From Molanna angustata (Eukaryota > Arthropoda > Insecta > Trichoptera > Molannidae), in assembly GCA_963576475.1 (NCBI GenBank), contig OY754990.1:5609756-5673755 (forward strand): 64,000 nucleotides of DNA, given 5' to 3'. This document shows positions 53,840 through 64,000 of the stretch, in pieces. Below the pieces are notes generated by a model that saw only the letters and a list, made by a program, of their open reading frames with translations, made no database searches and was not told the DNA's origin. How positions within the stretch are numbered: position 1 is the first letter of the stretch; the number at the start of each line of letters is the position of its first letter. The translations under genes were made by a program, and so were the position numbers.

Positions 53840-53990
53840 TCAATGATGGGTCGTCAATCAGACGTACAGCAAGCCTTTGTACAGCATCGAGGGTATTCAA
53901 TAGGTATTGGAGTGCGCCACTCCAGAAGTGACTACCATATTCAATAATTGTGCGGATTTTCGCTTTGTAGAGATTAAAAAAAAACTTTCT
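53840..53990 (-). pseudogene. LINE reverse transcriptase fragment (Jockey/R1-like)
   Basis: Minus-strand reading: NLYKAKIRTIIEYGSHFWSG then ALQYLLNTLDAVQRLAVRLI and DDPS. This is the LY...R....EYCSH.W.GA...L..LD..Q.RA.R...D block of R1/Jockey-type ORF2. About 45 codons, no stop. Confidence 0.8.
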
Positions 53991-54519
53991 GGGTGTTCAT
54001 TTTCTTTTGCGTTCGGTGTAAAAACACTATTGATGCTTGCTGACCTTGAATAGTCTCCAAATTCGCTTATTTGACCGCCACACCTATGAGCATCAACATT
54101 GACGTAAAAATCAAAGTGCTACGCGGAGTTAGGTTCGTGGACATATCCCGCTGTTGGTACGTACAAATAGGGGCATATCCGCAGTCTGCGTTGCTTGGTT
54201 TATTCTGTCCCTTTATAACAACTCTCAGTTGGTATATTTAGAGTTTGTTTTCATAATTAATTATTTCGGGTTGGAGAATCTGGCACAGTGCGGGTAATTG
54301 CCGGCCCGGCCTACTCTCCAGAAACATCGTGGGATGGCGGTTCAGAACCCGGGGTGCGCGCACCACCAGAAAAAATATAATGTTTTATTCAATAAAATAA
54401 ATGACAACGCGATGTCAGTTGCTGCTTATTGGAGTGGTAGAGCTTAGCCGGACACGAAAAAGAAGGTTTTAATTATTACTATTTTTCGACTGCTAATTCT
54501 TATTTATTTTATTTATCAA
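53991..54519. other. Unassigned DNA
   Basis: No family recognised. Confidence 0.35.
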
Positions 54520-54528
54520 GGAAACATT

Positions 54529-55358
54529 GATTACATGAAAATTCTTCGAAACACAATTATTCGAATGCGCAATTGTACGAATAACAATATTTCGAAAATC
54601 AGTTATCAGAATGACAATAAATTGTCCGAAAGCAAATAATTCGAACTAACATTTGTTGGAAAACCAATTAACCGAATTTAATATATTTTTGTGTCATTGT
54701 GTTGCCTCCTTTGACATATTTGTTGCCAGTAAAATATATTCGATGAAGACTATTATTACTTGTTGTATTATTGTTGGGTACGTATGTTTGCACATTTTTA
54801 ATAACTGATGTTTGACAGCGCGGGATAGCCTAGTTTGTACACCAGTTTATGTTTATCTAGTATTCACACCAATTTAGTTATTTTATTTTAATATTATAGT
54901 TACTTTTTTAAATATATAATGCAACTGGCTCACGCCAGTCGCAATTATAACTACAAACAAACCTAACCAACCTATTTTTACCTAAGTTTTGTAGTTTTAG
55001 GTTTAAAAAATAGGTGTACATCCTAGGATATCTGACAGCGCGGTGCGTCGCCATGTTGTTTATTCCATAGATTTTTATTATACATAATATACTATGTAGA
55101 TGTAGTACTCCGTGCAAAAAGTGAGTCATTTGTTTTCGATTCATACAAAATTTGCTAACTACGACATCTAGTATATTATAATAAAAATCTATGGTTTATT
55201 CCTCTCACAATACTACCAACATGACGTCATAAAAATTCGAACAATTGTAAAAATTGTGTGTTCGGAAAATTGTTTTTCGAAAAAATGTGATTCGAATAAT
55301 TGCCATTCGTAAAATTGAGCATTCGAATAATTGTTTTTCGAATAATTTTCCTGTCACC
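54529..55358 (-). mobile_element. Mutator-like element X, intact non-autonomous copy
   Basis: The 9-bp target duplication GGAAACATT lies at 54520-54528 and 55359-55367. Imperfect terminal inverted repeats GATTACATGAAAATTCTTCG and GGTGACAGGAAAATTATTCG (inverse of the right end). Each end carries 7-10 units of about 15 bp with TTCGAA cores. Inside are the inverted pair CCATAGATTTTTATTATA (55068/55178) and the hairpin ACTGGC-TCAC-GCCAGT (54924-54939). No Helitron is present, so it shows both empty sites of the 28.8-kb copy. No transposase. Confidence 0.88.
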
Positions 55359-55367
55359 GGAAACATT

Positions 55368-55850
55368 GGTACAGTTGTACAAATATATTGTAATGGTACA
55401 AAAAATAATTATCAAAGTTTAAATAAATGGTTTATAATAAGATACTTTATAAATAGAAAGAACATTAGTTATAGCAAGAAGAAGAATAAACAAGATAAAA
55501 CATAAAAAAAAACAAAACTAACTTTGCAGTTTTCTTTCTTTTATTTATTCTTTGTTTTTTTGTAATTATCCTATTAATATTACACAATATATTATGTTAT
55601 TATAATTGATGGATGTGTTTATTTCTCTGAGTAAAAACATTTTTTTAAATTTTGTTTTGTCAATTTATTGTTGTTTCTGTATTTTTTGTATATTGGACCA
55701 GTATTTGTTAATTTTTAAATGAAATTTCTTGTTAATTCTGTTTTTTTTCTTTTTAATATATAATGTTGTTAATTTAAAAAAAATGTTATTCTATGTAACA
55801 TGTAAATGGCTTATGCCGTATTGTATTAAATAAATAAATAAATAAAAACA
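55368..55850 (+). repeat. LINE 3' end with (AAAT)n tail
   Basis: A short frame (LNKWFIIRYFINRKNISYSK) leads into a T-rich 3' UTR ending TGGCTTATGCCGTATTGT and AAATAAATAAATAAATAAA (55828-55846). Clade not determined. Confidence 0.55.
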
Positions 55851-55869
55851 ATAAAATAAATAACCAGTT

Positions 55870-56370
55870 TACTAGTCAAGAAAAAAAGAAAAGAAAACAG
55901 TTAATACGTACATATGAGTTTATCAAAAGGGCTTGTAACTTCTATAATGTCAACCTCTCAGCCAGTATCACACATTCTGATATATTCACCGCTAGTAATA
56001 ACGCATACAAAAATTCTCTCTATAAGTGCATAGCATGAACTCGTATGTTGAATTTTTTTTTTTTGTTAGTTATTTTTGTTTTTTCTAATATTATCTTTTG
56101 TATACTTTTATTTACATTTTGAGTTGTTGTTTGTAACAAAAATATAACAATTTAACTGTCATAATCCTTTTCCCATCCTTTTCCTTTCCCGTCACAGGCA
56201 AACATACATCTTAGTTATATTTAAATTTATGATGTTTGAAATGTTTTATATTTAATATCTGTGGACATATGTATGTAATTGGTCTGTTTGTCTTATTTTA
56301 TAGTGTATTATTCCATTTTAGTATTTTAAGACTGTATTTGTCTCTAAATAAATAAATAAATAAATAAATA
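55870..56370 (+). pseudogene. LINE C-terminal scrap and 3' UTR
   Basis: Plus-strand reading YEFIKRACNFYNVNLSASIT, HSDIFTASNNAYKNSLYKCI, stop, then a T-rich UTR and AAATAAATAAATAAATAAAT (56345-56369). Clade not determined. Confidence 0.5.
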
Positions 56371-56454
56371 TGAGTTCACACAACATTAAATTTTTCTTTT
56401 TAAAGCTGCAAAATCATTATTTAGAATATCGATTTCAGACTTAACGACGTGTTT

Positions 56455-56945
56455 TCTTTGATAAGATAACGCACACCCGCACACCTATCGCTGGTCACCC
56501 CACATTGTGGTCTAGATGTGCTATGATGGTATGCAATTTGGTTTCATAACGGAATGAAATGAATAAAATCAAGTGTCAAGAGGTGCGCCATTCAAAAAAG
56601 GTTAAGACCTACTGACCGATAACAAAGGTTCCCACACATTTTGAGAACGTCGCCCACTATGCAAGACAAAAGCAGAGTCAATTGGCGTTTTGAATTTTTT
56701 TTTCATTTATCGCCTGTACCGTTCATAAAGCGAATGCCGCTGTGCAATTTTAGCGCCCATCATTGTATTATGTGAGTGAGACTTTGACATAAAAAATGTT
56801 GTAAAACGATGCTGGACAGCAGGATTTTATTTATTTATTTATTGTTCATGCAAATGCGTAAAAACGAGTTCGTTCATTCATTCATACCATCACGGAAAAT
56901 CCCATAATATGGGGTAGGAAACCAGCGATAGGTGCGCATTCATTT
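56455..56945. repeat. Two inverted partial copies of repeat family T
   Basis: 56470-56535 (minus): ATCGCTGGTCACCCCACATT GTGG. 56872-56945 (plus): CATTCATACCATCACGGAAA and ATGGGGTAGGAAACCAGCGA. The 340 bp between them is unassigned. Confidence 0.6.
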
Positions 56946-56984
56946 ACTAAATCAATTGCCGTTCTTCTTTTCCTCATAACTATG

Positions 56985-57300
56985 ATCATCACCATCAGTG
57001 GCTCCACATCCCAGATTGGGCCTTGGCCTCCTCAAGGTGTCGTCTCCATTGCACTCTATCCATGGCCTGTTCTCGCCAATTCCGCACACCGGCTATCTGA
57101 AGGTCCCTCTCGACTCCATCCATCCATCGTAATTTTGGCCTTCCCACACCTTTTCTTCTGTAAGGATTCTTTTTGGTGTCTGATCATCATCCATACGATG
57201 CACGTGTCCTAACCAGCGGAGCCTCCCTATTTTTATTGTTTGGACGATATTTGGTTCCTTGAATAGGCTCTGTAGTTCGTGGCTGTACCTGATTCTCATA
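56985..57300 (-). pseudogene. RTE-like LINE (subfamily b) C-terminal fragment
   Basis: Minus-strand reading: MRIRYSHELQSLFKEPNIVQ, TIKIGRLRWLGHVHRMDDDQ, TPKRIL, then YDGWMESRGTFR with loss of frame. The 3' end (CATCAGTGGCTCCACATCCC, 56994) matches 15600-15640. Confidence 0.85.
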
Positions 57301-57415
57301 ACTATTTAGTTATTTATTTTATTTTTATTATTATTTCACAAAACAAATACAACATATATAAACTAACTAAAAACGCCCCACTAGGCGAAACCCTGTTCTG
57401 AGACTGTTATTTTAC
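57301..57415 (-). repeat. LINE 3' UTR with T-rich tail
   Basis: TTATTTTATTTTTATTATTA tail then CCCCACTAGGCGAAACCCTG TTCTGAGAC, the inverted 3' UTR signature. Confidence 0.75.
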
Positions 57416-57732
57416 ACAGTTGAGTATATTTATTCAGTTATTGAAAAAAAGTGATCAGTGTTATTATTTTTATTCTTCTTTTTCTCTCTTTTTTTCTTAC
57501 TTTTTAATTTTTCTTTTCTTTTTTCCTCTAACTTTTATATCTTCCTCACTAAATACCAATAAATATAAATACTATTGTACCAATTTAAATTTAGAGACTT
57601 CGCGTTGTTCGGGTTGGTTGGAAGAAATTGCCTTATGGAAATAAACCCGCCTTTTTGCACTTCCATATTATCCGATTTTGAAAATTCATTTTTCATTAGA
57701 AAGGGATAACTTCTGAGGAGGTACCATCTGGG
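57416..57732 (+). repeat. T-rich DNA and a retroposon tail with conserved hairpin
   Basis: GGTTGGAAGAAATTGCCTTA then TGGAAATAAACCCGCC (57617-57650), hairpin ATTGCC-TTAT-GGAAAT with one G/A mismatch. The rest is unassigned. Confidence 0.55.
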
Positions 57733-57918
57733 GTGCAAGTCTGGTCCAATCGGCGAAACCAAAACCCTCGTGATTACCCATATCATGGATATAACTATTA
57801 TATGGAGTTCTATAATATCTTTAGATGTCATAGGACTCCATACGATAATTACATCCATAATATGAGTATTCACGAGGGTTTTGATTTCGCCGGTAGGACC
57901 AGACTTGCACCCCTGACT
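57733..57918. mobile_element. Foldback family F copy 3
   Basis: AAGTCTGGTCCAATCGGCGA, AAACCCTCGTGATTACCCAT and ATGGATATAA, mirrored at 57850-57912 (TACATCCATAATATGAGTAT, TCACGAGGGTTTTGATTTCG, CCGGTAGGACCAGACTT). Confidence 0.9.
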
Positions 57919-58029
57919 TACCCCCCAGAGCTATGCCACGAGGATTGATAATGGGAATCATGAGATTCATGAAACTCAATAATTTGCGAATGATTTGCGT
58001 ATTATCGTATCGTTTGCAAGATTATATAA
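57919..58029. other. Spacer
   Basis: Nothing recognised. Confidence 0.3.
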
Positions 58030-58110
58030 GTACACACATACACACCATCACTCCATGGTGTAGGCAGAGATAACCCAACACCATAAATTAATATCTTGAC
58101 ATACATACAT
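58030..58110 (-). pseudogene. RTE-like LINE (subfamily a) extreme 3' end
   Basis: CACACCATCACTCCATGGTG, TAGGCAGAGATAACCCAACA and TATCTTGACATACATACATT are the reverse of the last coding bases and tail of the 45-kb copy. Confidence 0.6.
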
Positions 58111-58309
58111 TCATTTTAAAGTCTTTTTTTTTATGAAAGATTATTTGAAATCACTCTTTATCATACTTTTCTATTATTCTTCATCTGATCAACATTTTAT
58201 GTTATTTTTCATCTGATCATCATTACTTTATCATTTTATATATTTTATTGTTTCACTATTTATTTTAAAATATGTTCTTATTGGAGTATATACCTTTATT
58301 TTACATTGA

Positions 58310-58755
58310 TTGTATGTACTGAGATTGTACCACATTTGCTAAAACTGCTACCACAAAACACATCGTCACAAAAATACAAAAAACACATAACAGCATGGAT
58401 ATACAACACCGGTTCAGAACAAATCAATAACATAATTACACCCAATCAAATATACATAATTAAACTTCACATTTTTTCTCAACAATTAGTTAAAGTAAAA
58501 TTTAATTCATACATCATGTAAGTACTATCTATATCACACAACTGTTCAAATGAACACCACGGCACAGAACTTCCTAGTGAGGTGTTCATCGTATACTATC
58601 AATTACAATACTTATCAATAAATAATACACAAACATACACACACATATGTATTATATGTACCTACACACGTACTTAACTTCTAGCTCTAGTATATAATTG
58701 TATTTGTAACTTCTTCATTGTATTGTTAATAATAAATAAATAAAATAAAAAATAG
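58310..58755 (+). pseudogene. LINE C-terminal scrap, 3' UTR and tail
   Basis: EIVPHLLKLLPQNTSSQKYK then KHITAWIYNTGSEQ, a P..L..LPQ....S.K..... pattern of CR1/Jockey-like termini. Downstream are CAGAACTTCCTAGTGAGGTG (58565) and AATAAATAAATAAAATAAAA. Confidence 0.6.
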
Positions 58756-59060
58756 ACGGATTTTTTAACGAGGAAGATCTAAGGTTTATATTTCCTTCCC
58801 TTCCTTAAAACTTTTTTCATTACTCATTATACCTACACGCTCTACACAATAATAACACAACTTTTTATCATCATAATGTTTCTTTTCACAAAATACAAAA
58901 TATGGTGATTAAGATACACGTGCCCATTAATTACCGAAAACAAAGGATGTTTTTAAAACAGTGGCGTAAATATGTATAACGCTGTCCCTCTAAGAATCGT
59001 AGGTCAAAATTTTCATTCATAATCGTACCTCAAGAGTTCCAGCCTTAAAATGCATATAAA
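58756..59060. other. Unassigned DNA
   Basis: Nothing recognised. Confidence 0.35.
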
Positions 59061-59180
59061 CCCACAGAATTATTATTTTTTTTACCTTTTATCACACCAT
59101 ATTTATAAAGACAACAATAAGTAGATTACTGCTGCCCAACTAGGAAATCCTATTCTTGGGCTATTAGTTTACAATTTTTA
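59061..59180 (-). repeat. LINE 3' UTR fragment
   Basis: T-rich tail (59069-59092), then TACTGCTGCCCAACTAGGAA ATCCTATTCTTGGG, as at 38255. Confidence 0.65.
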
Positions 59181-59694
59181 CTGACAATTATATGCAATTA
59201 TGAACCAGGTGATTGTTCCCGTTCCACTCTAAATATGTACACAATCTCAACTTTCTGCAATCACAATCATTACCTCAACAAACATATGGGCTCACACAAA
59301 ACAGATCAACCAGATCCCAATGTCCGCCATAATATCTGTCATAAATCCAATCTCTGCGCGATCTTTTTATTTCAGAGCTATAGAAAGAGATTTATTTATT
59401 TATTTATTTATGTTTATGTAATTAATATAAATCACATGGTTTCCAAATCAAATCAAATATTTTTATGTGTTACTCAAAGAGCATCGCAAACACAATACGG
59501 CATAGTTACAAATGTTGTTAATAATTTTAATTTTGAATTATTTAAGTAGTTATTGATGAATGCTAAGTATTTGTGTTAGTTCTATCCTTCCATAATTTTG
59601 ATGTATTAATACACTTGTTGTAAAATTTGCACGATCGTTTAACACCCGTGTAGACAAAAACGTTACCAATAAACGCTGTGTAGCAGATCAGTTG
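59181..59694. other. Unassigned DNA with a 104-codon frame
   Basis: The frame at 59235-59549 spans a TTTATTTATTTATTTATG microsatellite (59390-59412), which makes it an unlikely gene. No domain recognised. Confidence 0.4.
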
Positions 59695-60485
59695 GTTGGT
59701 TCTCATACAAAGGTATCATATAGCTAGCTCCCTGTTGTATCGACGACGCCAAGCATTATTCTCTTTTATTGGCCCATAGATCGTTCGAAGGATCCTTCTC
59801 TCAAAAGCCGCTATGGATCCTTCAGTTTGCTTAGTCATTACCCAAGTTTCAGGAGCATACGCGAGGACCGGCTTGATGAGTGTTTTGTACAGGAGGATCT
59901 TTGTGTTTCTCTTAACAACTTTTGACCTTAGCTATTTTTGTTTAACGTAGAAGCATCTGTTAGTAGCCATAATTCTTATTCTAACTTCTTCTCGTGTGTC
60001 AACGTCGCTGGTCACCGTGGAGCCAAGGTATATGAACTCCTTTATAACTTTAAAATTTGTACTTTCCGACTGTGAATATCTGGGGAGCTGATTTATGAGC
60101 TTTGGAAGAGATCATAATTTAGTTTTTTATTCATTTGTGCTAAGTCCCATCATCCTAGCTCTTTCCTCCAATGCTAAAAATGCCTCAAGAATGGCTTGGA
60201 GTGATCTTTTGATGATGCCAATACCATCTGCATAGGCTAGAAGCTGGACAGACTTGAAGAATATAGTGCCTCTAGTGTCTATATTTGTGTCTCTTATTAC
60301 CTTTTCCAGTGCTATATTGAACAGGAGGCATACCAGTGCGTCCCCCTGTCTCAAGCCGTTGTATGTTTGGAATGGTTTAGAGAGGTCTTTTTCGATTCTC
60401 ATCAATGGACTCATCGTTGTTCTTACAACGATGAGTCCAACTGGTGTTGCGGGGATTTGCTGGTTCATAGTTTTTATTGACAAAT
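59695..60485 (-). pseudogene. RTE-like LINE reverse transcriptase, palm domain to C-terminal region
   Basis: The only LINE piece here with catalytic RT motifs. Minus-strand 60483-60127: LSKPFQTYNGLRQGDALVCL, LFNIALEKVIRDTNI, then VQLLAYADGIGIIKRS. The catalytic YADD box reads YADG, which should abolish activity. After decayed DNA it continues (59940-59700): KVVKRNTKILLYKTLIKPVL, AYAPETWVMTKQTEGSIAAF, ERRILRTIYGPIKE. It resembles subfamily b. A 14-bp inverted repeat lies near its 5' edge. Confidence 0.88.
60407..60438. repeat. 14-bp perfect inverted repeat near a LINE 5' edge
   Basis: GGACTCATCGTTGT, loop TCTT, ACAACGATGAGTCC. In the LINE reading it adds GLIVV just before RTTMSPLM, where the normal RTE sequence should continue. 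Confidence 0.9.
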
Positions 60486-60837
60486 TTGATATTGATATTT
60501 ATTTTATGAGACTATGACACCTCGTATATAAACCAAAAGGAAACAATGCACTTACCTTTAATTGGCTGGCAGATCCTTGGGCAGAGGGCGCTCTTCTCCT
60601 GCAGTGATAGCGAGCGTCTGATGATTGATGTAGCGGGTAAAATCTGTTGAATCTGCGATGTTATTGTAGAAGATTATGCATTGAAGGTAGCGGTTGAAAA
60701 TAAGCGGATATTTTCAGTGTTGCCAACTCACAAGCGCGAATATTGGCAATACGTTGTAAGTAGGCGGATATTTTTTAAAAGCGGTGATGACTGTGATGAG
60801 TGCGGATAATAACGAATGAATCGAACCACTAGAATGG
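60486..60837. other. Unassigned DNA
   Basis: Nothing recognised. GCGGATATTTT recurs at 60698 and 60752. Confidence 0.35.
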
Positions 60838-61035
60838 CATTATCCCTAAACAATATGGCTATAAATGCAAGAACATCGTTTGGTCAAAATAATAATTTTC
60901 TGTTTCAAGCTCCTTTGATGTTTAACAAAAATTCTTCCCGAATGCCTTAAAAAAATAAATTCATTTCCATTATTCAAAAAACAACTCAAAATTTATATAC
61001 TCACCTGATATGATTTAAATTAATTTGTGATTTAT
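60838..61035 (+). pseudogene. CR1/Jockey-like LINE C-terminal fragment
   Basis: NMAINARTSFGQNNNFLFQA then PLMFNKN, matching the RTSFGQ..F.(Y/F).AP..(W/F)N block; compare KTTFGQGNFLYFGVKLYN at 15.1 kb. A few codons on, stops appear. Confidence 0.7.
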
Positions 61036-61700
61036 TTTGTTTTTTTTTCTTATTATATTTTATTTTATTTATTTTTATTTTATTTTTAATATATTTTATA
61101 ATACAAATCAATATATAAATTCACTAGTAATAATATTCTTACATATTTTTCCCTGCAGTACCTCATCAAAAAGATTACAATCTTGTGCTTGATGAGGGAA
61201 GCACTTATAACAAAATAAAAAATATCAATACAAAGCAAAGTCAACATAAAAGTAAAAGTAATTAAATCAAATCATACATGAACAAAAAAAAATCAAATAC
61301 ACATCAAAAAAAGGTTGAAAATAAATGAAAAAGAAGAATACTCAAATGAGAAAACATATTCAAACCAAAAAAAAGAACAACATGAAAATAATTGAAAAAT
61401 GAGTAATATAGAATTATAGACGATTCAAATATATCAAAACACAATATATTCAAAAATAAAAAAAAGGAAATACTGGAAATTGAAACAAATCAAAACAACA
61501 AAATCGAAAACTACTATTTTAGAAAGTTAAGTGCAATTTTAATTTATGTTTAAATTTTTTAAATTCTTTTATCTGCTTTAATTCATTTGGGAGGCAATTG
61601 AAAAGTTTTATTCCCAAATAAATGTCGTTGTTTTGTAATTGTCTTGTATTACATTTGGGTATTTTAAAATCATTTTGGAATCGCAAAAAATATATATGTT
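61036..61700 (-). pseudogene. CR1/Jockey-like LINE C-terminal fragment and 3' UTR
   Basis: The T-rich tract at 61040-61095 is its tail. Minus-strand coding near 61675-61530: DFKIPKCNTRQLQNNDIYLG, IKLFNCLPNELKQIKEFKKF, the YLGIKL(F/Y)N.LP.E(L/I)....FK pattern. The UTR holds the hairpin CCTCATCAA...CTTGATGAGG (61151-61195). Confidence 0.75.
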
Positions 61701-61739
61701 AAAATAATTTTTATTGTGTGGTCACCCTGGCATTTATAT

Positions 61740-61986
61740 CCATGTACCTCGCATTAATTGTACCAGTTGGGTGTGCCTTTTTTGCTGTGGAATAATATTA
61801 TTGTCACAATAATGATATAAGGTACCTACCCAACTGCGTATAGTAGATGTAGATGTAATATTGTATCAATATAATATTGTAAATCTCCAACCTCGAAACA
61901 GGCGTAGTCCTAGTGAGGTCGGGATAGTATTTATAAATGATTGCATAAGTGTCGAGATTATATTATAAATAAATAAATAAATAAAT
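61740..61986 (+). repeat. LINE 3' UTR with (AAAT)n tail
   Basis: CGAAACAGGCGTAGTCCTAG TGAGGTCGGGA (61894-61924), then ATAAATAAATAAATAAATG. No ORF readable. Confidence 0.65.
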
Positions 61987-62673
61987 GACGATGAATCCGA
62001 GAAGAAGCCTCTTGATTGCCAATGGCCACTGGCTTCGAGTATTACTTCTTCCGGCTATTGACAAAGGCACCACAATTCATCGAAAGCAATGCATTTTATT
62101 TTTATAACAATTCATTGGCCCGAACACCAACTATCGTTTTATGTATCATACTTATGATATCTATTAGTCGAGAGACAATAATTAATTAACAAGGGAAGAC
62201 TTAATTTATCGTCATGTCAATCTACCCTCCTTCCTGGAGCTGTTTTTCATCTGAGAATATCGGATGACCAATGACTATCATTAAGTGAACCAAGTGACGT
62301 CCGGTTCTCGAATTACTCTAATTGCTATCCTGCCCATACTCTGGATTCCCACCGTACGAGTATTCATACAAAACGAAAAAAAAAGTATCGATTTTGTGAA
62401 TCCTTTTAATTTTACATGCCAGAAAAATACGACAGATAAGTCTGTTACGAAATCTCCGCTTTAATTTCGCCTTGAAGCATTTGAAATGTTGATCTACCGC
62501 AGAATTATAATAATAAATTGGGATAATTTTTATACCGCCGTTTTTGTGTTAACCTCACCTCAAAGGCGCTTTGAATATTTATTTTATTTAATTATTTATA
62601 ATACACATTTTTACTTATACCTATCTAGTTTCAAAAATTTAAATACTTAATAATATATTCAAAATACATTAAA
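61987..62673. other. Unassigned DNA
   Basis: No family recognised. A T-rich stretch at 62578-62600 may be the tail of the minus-strand LINE to its right. Confidence 0.4.
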
Positions 62674-63098
62674 TTACATTATCTTCTTCTTCAGTCCTCT
62701 GTCCTCCACTGCTGGATATATGTATGCCTCTTCCATACCCTTCCATTTCTTTCTGTCGGTTGCTGCTTTCAGACAATTTTCATCCCCCACAGCGGCTATG
62801 TCGTCGGACCATCTTTTCTGAGGTCTTTCGACGCCTCTCTTGTTTTCCCAAGATTTCCATCTTAATATTTTAGTGGTCCATTTTGTGGGTTCTTGTCTTG
62901 CAATATGGCCCGCCCATTGCCATTTCAATGTAGCTACGTGATCCATGACGTCCGCTACTCTGGTCCTTTTCCTAATTTCCTCATTTTTTATTCTGTCTCT
63001 TAGGCTTATACCAAGCATGGATCTTACCATGGATCGCTGTGTGCATTTGAGCTTTTCTACATTTCTTTTTGTAAGGGCCATGGTCTCCAATGCAATTA
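62674..63098 (-). pseudogene. RTE-like LINE C-terminal part
   Basis: 138 codons open: METMALTKRNVEKLKCTQRS, MVRSMLGISLRDRIKNEEIR, LKWQWAGHIARQEPTKWTTK, RWKSWENKRGVERPQKRWSD, CLKAATDRKKWKGMEEAYIY. It carries both hallmarks (W.GH and ATDRKKW...EEAYI). A third subfamily, different from a and b. No stops, 5' truncated. Confidence 0.88.
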
Positions 63099-63104
63099 CA
63101 TAAT

Positions 63105-63885
63105 AGCTACCAGATATTAACTATTGTCATAAACTGCCTCACTAGGTAAATTCTGTTCTGAGACAGTATATATGTAGATGTTTAATTAGTTTTAAATTCT
63201 GATTGATATCTATTAAAGTATTTTCAGATTTCAAGTGATTAATGTATTTTTAATATAGTCTCTGCCCTTTTTTTAACCCAATTTTTAATGTCTCGTTTAA
63301 GAGGACATATAACGCTAAATCTAGTGACTGAAAACATGATAAAATTTAAATCTTCCAATGCACCGTGAAGTTACGTCTTAGTAAGGGTAACTATCGCGTG
63401 CGTAAAAAAAGGTTTATTCGTGATTTAAATTATCGAAAAACCAAAATTTGTTGATTTTTTTGCATTTTTAGAACAAACCAGACTTGAAATGAAAAAAGTT
63501 TATCGGTTATTCACTTTGATTTAATGCACTCTTTAACCTTATAAAAGATTTATTTCTTTACGATACATAGTTATACAGTATTTAAAAAAAAAACTGCTGT
63601 ATTAAAGGATATTTGTAATAGTTATTTTAGGGGAATTAAGGCTGAATTTTAAAATTGTGTGACGAATATTCACTAGAGAAATGTTGAATACACTTATGGT
63701 ATTTTTACTGTTTAGGTTTATATGCCCCTTAAATGTTTTCAAGTAACTGTTTTGTCAAGTGTTGTTGGTAGTTCGTTGTATAATTTGACTCCAAGATATA
63801 GGAAATATCTTTGTCTGAAAGTTGTCTTGAGTCTAGGTATTAGGAGTTTAGCCTGTTCGGTCTGTCTAGTTGGTAATATATTACA
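63105..63885 (-). pseudogene. Jockey/CR1-like LINE 3' end, split by a MITE
   Basis: Minus-strand counterpart of 14960-15400: YRKYLCLKVVLSLGIRSLAC is the antisense reading of its coding part (63733-63875), and 63105-63300 holds the end of the ORF and TCACTAGGTAAATTCTGTTC. The MITE at 63301-63728 interrupts the stretch equivalent to 15217-15220. Confidence 0.85.
63301..63728 (+). mobile_element. piggyBac-like MITE, 428 bp
   Basis: TTAA on both sides (63297-63300 and 63729-63732). Ends GAGGACATATAAC and GGGGCATATAAAC (inverse of the right end). Inside the left end is TCTAGTGACTGAAAACAT, shared with the right terminus of Z. The LINE at 15.2 kb provides the empty site (ATATTTAAGCGAG, one TTAA). 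No ORF. Confidence 0.82.
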
Positions 63886-64000
63886 GGTTTTTGTAAGATT
63901 CCCGGAAGAAGTGAGTTTTTAGGTGTTTCCTGAATAGTGCTAAGTTGTCGATTTGCCTCAGTTCAGGTGGTAGTTTATTCCACGAGGCTGGTCCAACCAC
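63886..64000 (-). pseudogene. CR1/Jockey-like LINE C-terminal fragment running off the window
   Basis: Minus-strand reading: VVGPASWNKLPPELRQIDNL then ALFRKHLKTHFFRE, the classic (V/A)GP..WN.LP..LR...(S/N)L..F...LKT..F terminus. It is a different family from the LINE to its left and continues beyond base 64000. Confidence 0.88.

Noticed and set aside
58205..58320. Second hammerhead upstream or downstream of the Penelope element or elsewhere
   Set aside because: I looked for CTGA(N)GA with a nearby GAAAC and GTC on both strands and noticed none besides 44208; CTGATGA at 38070 and similar phrases lack the other core parts.

Overview
The window reads as intergenic or intronic DNA from an AT-rich insect genome, most likely a moth or butterfly. 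The grounds are frequent GGTAGGTACCTACC-type motifs, a Dong/R4-like retrotransposon relic lying between TAA runs, several tRNA-headed SINE families, LINE tails of the (AAAT)n type, and many short Helitrons. I found no convincing exon of a host gene, no intact tRNA or rRNA gene and no CRISPR array. Nearly every open frame is a LINE relic, an antisense shadow of one, or translated satellite.

Layout. 1-5.3 kb: a degenerate SINE, then a 19-bp tandem array whose unit is an RFX/X-box motif, then a Helitron-like element carrying a tRNA-Thr-like SINE, then the first of three about 1-kb Helitrons of one family (called Y here). 5.3-9.7 kb: LINE fragments and a 15-bp minisatellite. About 9.7-18.6 kb: one large element (called Z) with long inverted arms. 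Its left arm holds two Y Helitrons; its right arm holds a 5'-truncated LINE and a second LINE that is itself interrupted. Because the arms are copies of each other, each arm supplies the empty site for insertions in the other. 18.6-28.5 kb: SINEs, a 253-bp AT hairpin, RTE-like LINE fragments, a PIF/Harbinger relic, a relic Y with a MITE inside, and three tandem repeats (about 55, 79 and 106 bp).

28.8-36.9 kb is the clearest structure: an 838-bp Mutator-like element with a 9-bp target duplication, split by two Helitrons of 4.2 and 3.0 kb. An uninterrupted inverted copy with its own 9-bp duplication lies at 54.5-55.4 kb and gives both empty sites. 37.4-43.3 kb: LINE fragments, foldback MITEs (one nested in another), an 89-bp tandem repeat and SINEs. 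43.5-44.3 kb: the 3' end of a Penelope-like element, with a GIY-YIG endonuclease domain followed by a sequence that matches a type I hammerhead ribozyme. 45-64 kb: LINE 3' ends of several clades (RTE-like, Jockey/CR1-like, Dong/R4-like) and a TTAA-flanked piggyBac-like MITE inserted in a LINE whose intact counterpart is at 15.2 kb.

There is no operon-like cooperation to describe. The signal is a layered record of transposition. The items most worth testing are the X-box array, the hammerhead, the Mutator/Helitron nest, a hairpin with a compensatory base-pair change shared by otherwise different elements, and two short hairpins conserved in LINE or SINE 3' tails.
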